Positions 48,301 through 55,923 of a stretch of DNA of 64,000 nucleotides are shown in pieces. How positions within the stretch are numbered: position 1 is the stretch's first letter; every line of letters begins with the position of its first letter. The notes beneath the pieces are model-generated. The model saw only the letters and a program-made list of their open reading frames with translations. It did no database searches and was not told the DNA's origin. Source of the DNA: Aquimarina sp. BL5 (lineage in GTDB: Bacteria > Bacteroidota > Bacteroidia > Flavobacteriales > Flavobacteriaceae); NCBI RefSeq assembly GCF_003443675.1, contig NZ_CP031963.1, forward strand, positions 4,177,501-4,241,500, given 5' to 3'. The translations under genes and the position numbers were made by a program.

Positions 48301-51300
48301 TTGTTGTTCTCAACATTTAAATCGGTTAAAGCTACAAAATCTTCTATTCCTGTTAAATCTGAAATGGTCTCATTACTTACGTTTAAAGTTGTTACTACTT
48401 CTATCAAAGCTGTAGGCACCTGCCCATCACCTGAAATATCGTCATACCCCAATGCTTCTAATGCTGTTTCAAAGTTTGCATCAGGGATAGCTGTATAACG
48501 ACAATACGTCTCGCTAAAGCTTGTTGTAGCATCTATAAGCGTCCAGTTAGTATTGCTCCAAGCAGCATCGTCAACCAAAACACAGCTTAAATTAGGATTA
48601 TTGGTTATATTAAATAGATATGAAGCAACATTGGTATTATTACCATTCTGCATATTTAGGTAACTTAAGTTTGCATCTTTGGCATTCATTGTAGTTAACC
48701 CTGCTTGATTTCGTAAGTCTAAGCTTTGTATACTTGTATCGTTTATTCGAAGTTCCGTTAGACTTGTATTATTGGATAGGTCCAATACGGTAATATTAGT
48801 AGTGAACAGGCGTAACAATTCTAGCGCTGTATTCGTGGATAAATCTAAAGATGTTAAGGGCGAGTCATTAGCTTCCAGATTTCTTAACAACGTATTGTTT
48901 GTGGTATTTAATGTTGTAATGTTGGTTTCAGAACAATCGATTTCTTCCAAAAGAATATTATTACTAATATCAAAATTGGGTAGATTCGTATTTCTTTGAA
49001 TATACAATTGCTTCAATGCAGTATTATTGGATAGATCAATAGTGCTTAAATTATTAGAAAACAGGTACAGGCTTTCTAGTAAGGTATTATTGGATAGATC
49101 TACTGTTGTTAAATTATTCTGAGCCGCATTGAAATATGCTAGTTGCGCATTTTCAGTAATATCAATTGTAGTTAGATTATTTCCATTACAGTTTAGATAG
49201 GTCAAAGCGACAAAATCCTCAATACCTGTTAAATTATTAATATTCCTACCATCTACATCCAGACTAGATATCACTTCAATCAAAGCAGTTGGTACTTGTC
49301 CATCACCCGAAATGTCATCATAACCTAAAGCTTCTAACTCAGCTTCAAAATTAGCATCTGGAATGGCAGTGTAACGACAAAATGTATTGGTAAAAGTTGC
49401 GGTACCATCGATATTCGTCCAATTCGTAGCGCTCCAAGTAGTATCATCGACGATAATGCATGATAATGAAGGGTTTCCTGTGGCTTTAAAATCTGTATTT
49501 GGCATATTAATATTATTACCATTTTTAAGATTTAAATAGGTAAGATCATTATTTTCACATTCTAAACGCACTAAAGCTGGATTATTAGATACGTCAAGGT
49601 GTGTAAAACTATTATCTGCAATTCTTAACTGGGTTAACGCTGATAAATTAGAAACATCTATCGTATTAAAATTTACGCGTTCAATAACGATAACTTCTAA
49701 TAATAGATTTTGCGAAACATCTAAACCAGTCAAGGCTGTATCTTGAAAATATAAAAACTTAACATTAGGGTTACCACTGATATCTATACTTGTTAAATTC
49801 GAGTTACCTCTTAGGTTGATGGTTTCCAACAATAGATTATTTGATACATCTACTGTGGTAAATAAATTGTCTCTAAGATTTATAAATGTTAGATCTGAAT
49901 TTTGACTTACATCAATTGTCGTCAATTGGTTGTAACGCCCTTCTATAGAAGTCAAATTGGAAATTGTTCCTAAATTTAAATTCGCAATACTATTATTATC
50001 AAAATTCAGCGTTTGAAGGTTTGTATTGCTACTAAGATCTAAGCTGGTTAATACATTGGTATCCAGATTTAAATCTGTAAGTGCTACGAAGTCTTCAATT
50101 CCTGTTAGATCCCCAATGTTTTGATTACTAACGTCTAATGTGGTTACTGGTGCTACTAGAGCAGTTGGTACTTGTCCGTCATTGGCAATATCATCATAGC
50201 CTAATGCATATAATACAGCTTCAAAATTGGTATCTGGAATGTCCGTGTAATTACAATAGGTATCGCTAAAACTCATTGTACCGTCAATATTCGTCCAGTT
50301 AGTGGTACTATAAGCTGCATCATCTACCACTACACAGTTTAGATTGGGTGTATTATCAGCGTGAAACTGTGTGAAATTTGTATTATTTCCATTCTGAACA
50401 TTTAGAAAATTAATAGGTGAATTATCTACATAAACGTGTATTAGACTACTTTGATTAGATAGATCCAGCGTATTTATATTGGATTGATTTACTCTAATAA
50501 TTCTTAAGTTTAGATTATTACTTACATCTAAATCTGTAATTCCTGTATTGTCTAATCTTAATTGATCTAATTGGGTTAGGTTTGAAACATCTAATGCTGT
50601 TAAGAAATTATTATTGTATAACTGTACATTTCGTAAAAGTGGATTACTACTAAAATCATAACTAACTACATCCGTATTGTATGCATTTAATGTCTCTAAA
50701 TTAGGATTATTACTAGTGTCTAGCGTAGTAATATCATTATATAAAATGTCTAATCGCTTTAAAAAGGTATTATTGGAAATGTCAATTGAGGTTAAATCAT
50801 TAGCCCCAATAATTAAAGTTTCTAATACAGTGTTTTGAGATAGATCTATACTGGTAATATTGTTAGCGTTAGCTTTTAATTCTTTTAAAGCTAAAAAATC
50901 TTCTATCCCTGTTACATCGGAAATATTTTTATTGCTTATATCCAAAGTAGTTACTACTTCAATTAAAGTGGTAGGTACTTGTCCATCTCCGCTAATATCA
51001 TCATAACCTAAAGCTTCTAATGCAGCTTCAAAATTCGTATCAGGAATAGTCGTATAGTCGCAATATTCTTGATTAAATGAAGAAGCAGGATCTACGATAG
51101 TCCAGTTAGATGTGCTATATGCTGTATCATCAACAAGAATACAGCTTACGGGTGTACCGCTTGTTTCGAAAACGTTCAGATTTGTATTGAAACCGTTCTG
51201 AATGTTTAAGCTTGTTAAACTTGTAATATTTTTAGCATAGAAATATCGTAGTACCCCATTATTAGATACATCTATTGTATCTAAATTAGTATTATCTATT

Positions 51301-53348
51301 TCTAAAATTGATAGATTCAAATTGCTACTCAGGTCTAATGAAGTAATTGCTGAACCTGCTACATCTAACCAATTTAGATTAGTATTTCCACTTGTGTCTA
51401 AGCTTGTAAGTCCACAGTTGGTGCAGGAAAAACGATCTAAAGCTGTAAGATTTGAAATATCGATAGTAGTTCCAAAATAATTTATTCTAACATCTTCTAA
51501 AACGGTATTATTCCCGAAATTTATAGTAGAAAGAACAGTATTGCTTGTCATAAATAACAATTTCAAAGCAAGATTATTAGATAGATCTAAAGTTGCAATA
51601 TCATTACCATTGGCTTTTAACTCTTCAAGAGCAGCAAAATCTTCGATACCTGTAAGATCTGTAATATTCTTACCGGCAAGTTGCAAATCAGTAACTACTT
51701 TAATTAAATCCGTAGGTACTTGTCCATCACCAGAAATATCATCATAACCAAGAGTTTCTAAAGCAGCTTCAAAATTAGCATCTGGAATAGTAGTATATGC
51801 GGCTTGATTTACAATTACTGTTCCTAAATCTAAAATACACGAACCCGCATTATATCTTGCTTTCAGCTCATATGAACCTACCCCAAGATTAGTTATTGCA
51901 CCCGTTAAGGCATTATCATTAAATGTATATGGAAAGGTTGTTCCTCCATCGATACTGAACTGAATTTCAGTTCGTGTGGCTTCATCACTAAAGTTGAGCG
52001 TTATCGTTGCATTATTTTGACCAATAAAAGCTTCAGTAACTTCCGTAACCGAAGCGGTTGGAGTTATGGTACTCGCCAAAGGCACAAAATGAATTGCTCC
52101 AGAATTAGAAGGTGAATCGTCTTCATTTTGCCCTATAAGTAAATATGGATGTGAAACTGCTACTGCTCTGTTTGAAAACTCATCCCATCCACCACCAGAT
52201 GTTAATTTACTGAGTTGGGACCAGGTATTGGTTCCATCATCTTTAAAAATATATACCGCATCTCCATTAATTGTTCCTGCTCCCCAAGTACCCACATATA
52301 AAAATCCATTTTCTATAGCTACATCTGTTCCAAAACGTTGGTCATTAAAACTATCTTTATCTGTATTTTGAATCATAACTCTATTAGAGTCTAGATAATC
52401 ACCATTACTATCTGCTTTATAAACATAGACCCTTCCTTGATCTGCTGCAGCTGTAGAAGATACTTCAAAATTAAAAGCACCAATAGCCAGATAATCTCCA
52501 TCTACGTTAATACTGCAACCAAAAGCTTCTGAAGTTTGTGTTCCTCTTAAACGATGTGTCCTTGACCAAGATCCATCATTTTCCTGATCCCATATCTGTA
52601 CTGATCCCGCTGATGCATTACCTACAGAAGAATAATCATATAGACCACCTACATACGCACGACCACCTTTAACCAAAACATCATACCCAAATTGTGCTCC
52701 TGAATAATTAGATTGTACTTGAGGTTCCAACTTAGTTTCTGTATAAGTAAAAGTATTGGTTCCATCATTTTCATATAAATAAGCACATCCGCCTGTACAG
52801 CCATTTCTAGCTCCAATTAAAATCAAATTTCCTTCTATGGAAACGGATTCTCCAAAACGATCTCCAGAACTTCCATCGCTCGGTTCAAAAACAGCTACCT
52901 CAGTCCAAGTGCTAGAACCATTATATTCAAATAAATAAGCAGCTCCAGTATCTACTGCCGAAGCATTAGTTTGTGATTTTGCACCAACTACTAAATAATT
53001 TCCTTCAATTGCTACAGAAGATCCAAAATTATCGCCTGCAAAACCATTACTAGCTGTTAGTGTTGTTTGCTGTGTCCAGTTACCAGCTCCATCATTAGTA
53101 TATAGATATACTTTACCAGCTTCAGTCCCGTTGGTACGAGATACTGTAACTGCCACATTACCATCTATAGCAACACGCTCTCCAAATCGATAGTTTGAAG
53201 TAGCATCACTAGCCTTAATTTTTGTTCCTCCAACTTCTGCTGTGGTAAATGTTCCCGTAAATTTGGTTTCGTCTAATGAACAATCTGTTTGTGCATTCGT
53301 ACATATTGTAGTAAGAAAGAGTAATAGTAGGAGTAATTTTAACTTCAT
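45345..53348 (-). CDS. Giant secreted LRR protein with FG-GAP-like N-terminus and dockerin-like C-terminus
   Basis: A 2667-aa exported protein with signal peptide 1-19 (ICTNAQ). Residues about 35-425 are FG-GAP/integrin-alpha-like propeller repeats (RFGESVSIEGNLILIGA and similar). About 515-2445 are seven supermodules of 245-290 residues. Each has a cap (IPDANFEAALEALGYDDISGDGQVPT), a run of LRRs (LTSLDLSNNTxLxxL), and a closing VDDAAYSTTNWTNID segment. The last 220 residues form a module shared with the gene at 58298: VFLQGA, a jelly-roll-like region, then two EF-hand loops DFDENGQIQNSD and DMDMNGQIQNTD, ending GKGEQF. These loops fit the type I dockerin pattern (positions 1, 3, 5 and 12). 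No type A T9SS domain is visible. Likely an adhesin or surface-assembly component. Confidence 0.9.
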   Translation of the reverse strand: MKLKLLLLLLFLTTICTNAQTDCSLDETKFTGTFTTAEVGGTKIKASDATSNYRFGERVAIDGNVAVTVSRTNGTEAGKVYLYTNDGAGNWTQQTTLTASNGFAGDNFGSSVAIEGNYLVVGAKSQTNASAVDTGAAYLFEYNGSSTWTEVAVFEPSDGSSGDRFGESVSIEGNLILIGARNGCTGGCAYLYENDGTNTFTYTETKLEPQVQSNYSGAQFGYDVLVKGGRAYVGGLYDYSSVGNASAGSVQIWDQENDGSWSRTHRLRGTQTSEAFGCSINVDGDYLAIGAFNFEVSSTAAADQGRVYVYKADSNGDYLDSNRVMIQNTDKDSFNDQRFGTDVAIENGFLYVGTWGAGTINGDAVYIFKDDGTNTWSQLSKLTSGGGWDEFSNRAVAVSHPYLLIGQNEDDSPSNSGAIHFVPLASTITPTASVTEVTEAFIGQNNATITLNFSDEATRTEIQFSIDGGTTFPYTFNDNALTGAITNLGVGSYELKARYNAGSCILDLGTVIVNQAAYTTIPDANFEAALETLGYDDISGDGQVPTDLIKVVTDLQLAGKNITDLTGIEDFAALEELKANGNDIATLDLSNNLALKLLFMTSNTVLSTINFGNNTVLEDVRINYFGTTIDISNLTALDRFSCTNCGLTSLDTSGNTNLNWLDVAGSAITSLDLSSNLNLSILEIDNTNLDTIDVSNNGVLRYFYAKNITSLTSLNIQNGFNTNLNVFETSGTPVSCILVDDTAYSTSNWTIVDPASSFNQEYCDYTTIPDTNFEAALEALGYDDISGDGQVPTTLIEVVTTLDISNKNISDVTGIEDFLALKELKANANNITSIDLSQNTVLETLIIGANDLTSIDISNNTFLKRLDILYNDITTLDTSNNPNLETLNAYNTDVVSYDFSSNPLLRNVQLYNNNFLTALDVSNLTQLDQLRLDNTGITDLDVSNNLNLRIIRVNQSNINTLDLSNQSSLIHVYVDNSPINFLNVQNGNNTNFTQFHADNTPNLNCVVVDDAAYSTTNWTNIDGTMSFSDTYCNYTDIPDTNFEAVLYALGYDDIANDGQVPTALVAPVTTLDVSNQNIGDLTGIEDFVALTDLNLDTNVLTSLDLSSNTNLQTLNFDNNSIANLNLGTISNLTSIEGRYNQLTTIDVSQNSDLTFINLRDNLFTTVDVSNNLLLETINLRGNSNLTSIDISGNPNVKFLYFQDTALTGLDVSQNLLLEVIVIERVNFNTIDVSNLSALTQLRIADNSFTHLDVSNNPALVRLECENNDLTYLNLKNGNNINMPNTDFKATGNPSLSCIIVDDTTWSATNWTNIDGTATFTNTFCRYTAIPDANFEAELEALGYDDISGDGQVPTALIEVISSLDVDGRNINNLTGIEDFVALTYLNCNGNNLTTIDITENAQLAYFNAAQNNLTTVDLSNNTLLESLYLFSNNLSTIDLSNNTALKQLYIQRNTNLPNFDISNNILLEEIDCSETNITTLNTTNNTLLRNLEANDSPLTSLDLSTNTALELLRLFTTNITVLDLSNNTSLTELRINDTSIQSLDLRNQAGLTTMNAKDANLSYLNMQNGNNTNVASYLFNITNNPNLSCVLVDDAAWSNTNWTLIDATTSFSETYCRYTAIPDANFETALEALGYDDISGDGQVPTALIEVVTTLNVSNETISDLTGIEDFVALTDLNVENNNLTALDLSSNTALQELYAQLNQIAIIDVTQNSQLQILDLNDNLFTVLDLSNNPLITRLDFSRTGITTIDITNLAQLDFLEANSINLTSIDISKNSVLRSLRLMNTALTSIDVSANSKLETLWINGSPISSLDLSYNTILESLRTWETNITELDLTNQTSLVGFFGHNGVLEKLDLRNGNNSAIPNGGFSASGNPNLTCILVDDETYSSATWTNVDVTTSFSDTYCDYTSIPDSVFEARLEALGYDDISGDGQVPTALIEVVTSLTVNDLSIDELTGIEDFTALVTLNARGNNFTTLDVSQNTLLEHLYINSNSLSSIDVSKNVVLRNLNIGSNAITSLDLSNNPDLRDLWVQGNGGLTTLNLSNNLELRELYTYSSGVSTLDLSIHTELRILSAYKTSLTSIDLSNNIELRSLRVDETNVLSLDLTTNNKLETLRINDTGITSLDLSNQSVLEKLWAHDTSLSNLNVRNGNNTNVTTFEIENNPNLNCVLVDDSSYSTTNWTNIPSGLIFSEVYCDYTVIPDANFEAELFALGYDDTANDGQVPTALIEVVEDLTIVGKSIANLSGIEDFVALKTLNCASNTFTSLDLSNNTELTSVITKFTPLTVLNISNCPNLDTLVCSFNDLTTLDISNNTALTYLECNNNTLSSLDVESNTALLDLRCGDNNLTALDVSNNILLTSIWCQNNSITELDFSNQIGLVSITVNDNSLTSLDIRNGNNTNVTNFIATGNTELTCIQVDDASYSTTNWLGVDDHTSFNEVSCDIYVDITVFLQGAFTNPNSGEESLMRDDLRVSTMLPTTSPYSDNATISDAIKLDDAGSDSMVDWIWVELRDANDISIIVAQQSGILQRDGDIVATTDDRSTPLSFSVPSGNYYIVVKHRNHLSIMSSSAINLSSTATTVDLSSSSNAVSGGINAVVDMGNGIFAMTSGDFDENGQIQNSDINSVIQLLGGSGYHNADMDMNGQIQNTDINNLMNPNVGKGEQF

Positions 53349-53935
53349 ACTAGATAGATTTTGGGGTTAATATTTTTATTTTTTACTAGGTATTTATTTG
53401 TTTTTTGCTACGACTAGATACGCCTCTAAAAGTGTTGCCAATTTTTTATTAGTAGCACACAATCATTAAGTACACTTGATGAAAAAGTATATCGTTAGTT
53501 TTATTTTTTTTGTTTATCCATATTAAAAACAAATAAGGCTAGCGCTCTTATTCTGTTGCCAAAATTATGGAAGAAACCTTGCTTGTTCCAAAAAATGAAG
53601 GGGTGCAAATCCGGGTGCAATATTTTAAAATATTGATATTCAATAACTTAAATTGATTTATCTGTAATGCCTAGGAAGTGAATTATGGTTCAAATTTTAA
53701 TCAAAAACTGGTAAATTTCACGAACTCAATATGTGTATTTTGTGAAGAATTCGTCTTTTTTTATCATATTTGAGACGAATTAGTAAGCAAATTTTGACAT
53801 CATTTTTGACCAGTTCTAGATAAGTCTTTTAGCTTTTTAATAAACTTGAAATTGAATTGTCTGATTAGTATTAATCCAGTTTTTTATTTTAGCAATAATA
53901 TCGTTAATTTCACGGTATCAATTCTTTTCTAAGTA
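53349..53935. other. Divergent intergenic region between the LRR gene and the TPR/LuxR regulator
   Basis: 587 bp without an ORF. It holds the minus-strand box-type promoter (53560-53620) and a leader of about 200 nt for the LRR gene. I see no convincing -7/-33 pair for the plus-strand regulator gene. Confidence 0.6.
53560..53620 (-). promoter_or_regulatory. Promoter with TTGCACCC direct-repeat box upstream of the LRR gene
   Basis: On the minus strand: TTGCACCC (53613-53620), GGAT, TTGCACCC (53601-53608), 8 nt, TTTG (53589-53592), 21 nt, TAATTTTG (53560-53567, exact TAnnTTTG). The direct repeat has a 12-bp period and lies directly upstream of the -33 element, the usual place for an activator. 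Confidence 0.72.
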
Positions 53936-55612
53936 ATGCGAAAACTGATTTGTCTTTTTCTGATTCTTGCCTCTTGGTTTTCTTTTTCCCAAGAAGAAGA
54001 TCCTAGGTTACTTGAACTCAAAGAAGCTATACAAAATGCGGACAACGATTCTCTTAAAATAGTTAATTATTTAAGGCTAAATAAATATTATCATTTTCGT
54101 GATTTAAATAAAGCAGATTCTCTTTTAAGTAAGATTTTAGTAATGCTAGATACGGTTAATTATGATTCTCGAATACATCGCGGGCAGATATTTGATAGAA
54201 GAGGAGTTATTTCGCGTATAAGAAGTAATTATCCAGAGTCATTGCTCAATTATAACAAAGCTAAAGATATCTATGAAGAAATAAAGGATACCAATAAATT
54301 AATCAATGTGAACACCAATATTGGTAATCTATATGATTATCAATATGATTATGTAAATGGTGCTAAATATTTTAAAAAATCTATTGAGATTAATACAATA
54401 CCTTTCAAGGAACAACTAGGTGTAAGCTACAGGTTACTTGCGGGTAATTATAATCACAGGGAGATGCGGGATTCAGCTTTTTACTATTTAAAGAAAGCTA
54501 GAACAATTTTTAAAGAGACAGATGCTGATGTTGAATATTTTGCTTCTAATATTCAGTTTGTTAGGTATTCGTTGGATGATTTGGATGAAAATGACTCTTA
54601 CGATGATTTGATTAAAATGACTAAACAAACTATAAGTTTTTTTAAAACCAAAGGGCACAAACATTATTTAAGTGAAAGTTATCGTGATTTAGCAGATATA
54701 AACTTTCGGTTGAAGAACTATACCTTAGCAAAAAAATATACTGATACTACTATTGCTATAGCGAACCAAATAGAAAAGAAACACCTCGAGTCTAGGGCAT
54801 ATAAATTAAGAAGTCAGGCTAATGAAAGGCTGGGTAAATTCAAAAATGCTTTAAAAGATTTTCAAGTGTATGAAAAAACTCAAAATGAAATTTATACAGA
54901 AAAGAAATCTAAAGAAATAATTAGGATAGAGGTTGCTAATGAATTTGCAAAGAAGAAGATGAAGGATAGTATTCTGTTTGTTAAACAGAAGGAAATATTA
55001 GTTTTAGAAAAAGATAAGGCTTTAGCTCAAAATAAATTTATCGGCTTATTAAGTTTTATTGGTCTAGTAATAACATTCTTTGTGATTAGAGGTCTTAGAA
55101 AAAAATGGTTAAAAGAACGTAAGCTAGGAGAACAGTTTGAAAGGAAGTTAAAACAAAGTGATGAAAAAATTTCGGTATTAAACTCTGAAGTAGCTACAAA
55201 AAAAGAGGAGGTGAATCAACTTTTAACAGAAACGGTAATTCATCTAAACACTAAGGAAAAGTTAGCAGAAAATTTGGCAAAACTATCGCAAGAGGAAGGG
55301 GATGTTACTCTTAAAGGTATCATTGCAGATTTAAAGGCAGACAAATTAGAAGATTCAAAAGTATTAATACTTAAAAAGAATATCGAAACATTGAATTATG
55401 ATTTCTTAAAAACTTTAAAAAATCTTCATCCTAATCTTACCAAAACAGATATTGAGGTTTGTTCTTTTATAAAAATTGGTCTTTCACGAAAAGAAATTTC
55501 CAGCCTAAGAAACACAAGTTTGGATGCTATCAAATCTACCCGTTTTAGACTAAAAAAGAAGCTAAATCTATCCCAGAATGATTCCTTAGACGAGTATATT
55601 CGATCCTTATAA
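53936..55612 (+). CDS. Membrane-tethered TPR regulator with LuxR-type HTH
   Basis: A 558-aa one-component regulator. Signal-like N-terminus (1-19, ending FSFSQ), then a periplasmic TPR array (about 20-340). A single transmembrane helix lies near 368-387 (FIGLLSFIGLVITFFVIRGL), followed by a cytoplasmic coiled coil (about 395-455) and a C-terminal HTH related to LuxR/GerE (TKTDIEVCSFIKIGLSRKEISSLRNTSLDAIKSTRFRLKKK). This architecture is common in Bacteroidota. It would let an envelope signal act directly on DNA. It sits between two box-type promoters and is my best candidate for the activator that binds TTGCACCC repeats. That link is inference from position. Confidence 0.87.
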   Translation: MRKLICLFLILASWFSFSQEEDPRLLELKEAIQNADNDSLKIVNYLRLNKYYHFRDLNKADSLLSKILVMLDTVNYDSRIHRGQIFDRRGVISRIRSNYPESLLNYNKAKDIYEEIKDTNKLINVNTNIGNLYDYQYDYVNGAKYFKKSIEINTIPFKEQLGVSYRLLAGNYNHREMRDSAFYYLKKARTIFKETDADVEYFASNIQFVRYSLDDLDENDSYDDLIKMTKQTISFFKTKGHKHYLSESYRDLADINFRLKNYTLAKKYTDTTIAIANQIEKKHLESRAYKLRSQANERLGKFKNALKDFQVYEKTQNEIYTEKKSKEIIRIEVANEFAKKKMKDSILFVKQKEILVLEKDKALAQNKFIGLLSFIGLVITFFVIRGLRKKWLKERKLGEQFERKLKQSDEKISVLNSEVATKKEEVNQLLTETVIHLNTKEKLAENLAKLSQEEGDVTLKGIIADLKADKLEDSKVLILKKNIETLNYDFLKTLKNLHPNLTKTDIEVCSFIKIGLSRKEISSLRNTSLDAIKSTRFRLKKKLNLSQNDSLDEYIRSL

Positions 55613-55923
55613 ACTCGCATATTAGTACGTTTTTCTCATTGTATAACCATGTAAAGGGTTCATTAGAAACACCTAAAAAGTATTGTAAAATATGGGTTTT
55701 TGATTATTGCACCCTCATTTGCACCCTCAAGTTTTTTTAATTTCTCAAGTTTCGATTGTTATTTAGCGGTGTGAAAATGGAATCCTCACGCTATAGTTGT
55801 TTTGAAAAGTTTTTTATATAAAAACTACTTATCTAGAATATGATAAAAAAACAACGTATAGTGTTATTTGTGATGACAACTTTTACCCCAAAAAAGAAGT
55901 GAGAAATTAAAAAATAATTGAGA
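55613..55923. other. Intergenic region upstream of the YadA-head-like gene
   Basis: 311 bp without an ORF. It contains the third TTGCACCC box promoter (55707-55767) and a predicted leader of about 150 nt. I see no clear terminator for the regulator gene. Confidence 0.55.
55707..55767 (+). promoter_or_regulatory. Promoter with TTGCACCC direct-repeat box upstream of the YadA-head-like gene
   Basis: TTGCACCC (55707-55714), TCAT, TTGCACCC (55719-55726), 8 nt, TTTT (55735-55738), 21 nt, TATTTAGC (55760-55767). The core elements are weaker than at the LRR gene but fall at exactly the same distances from the box, which fits an activator-dependent promoter. Confidence 0.65.

Noticed and set aside
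46241..51747. Many 60-140 codon plus-strand ORFs opposite the LRR gene
   Set aside because: They are antisense shadows of the regular LRR repeats and show the same period.
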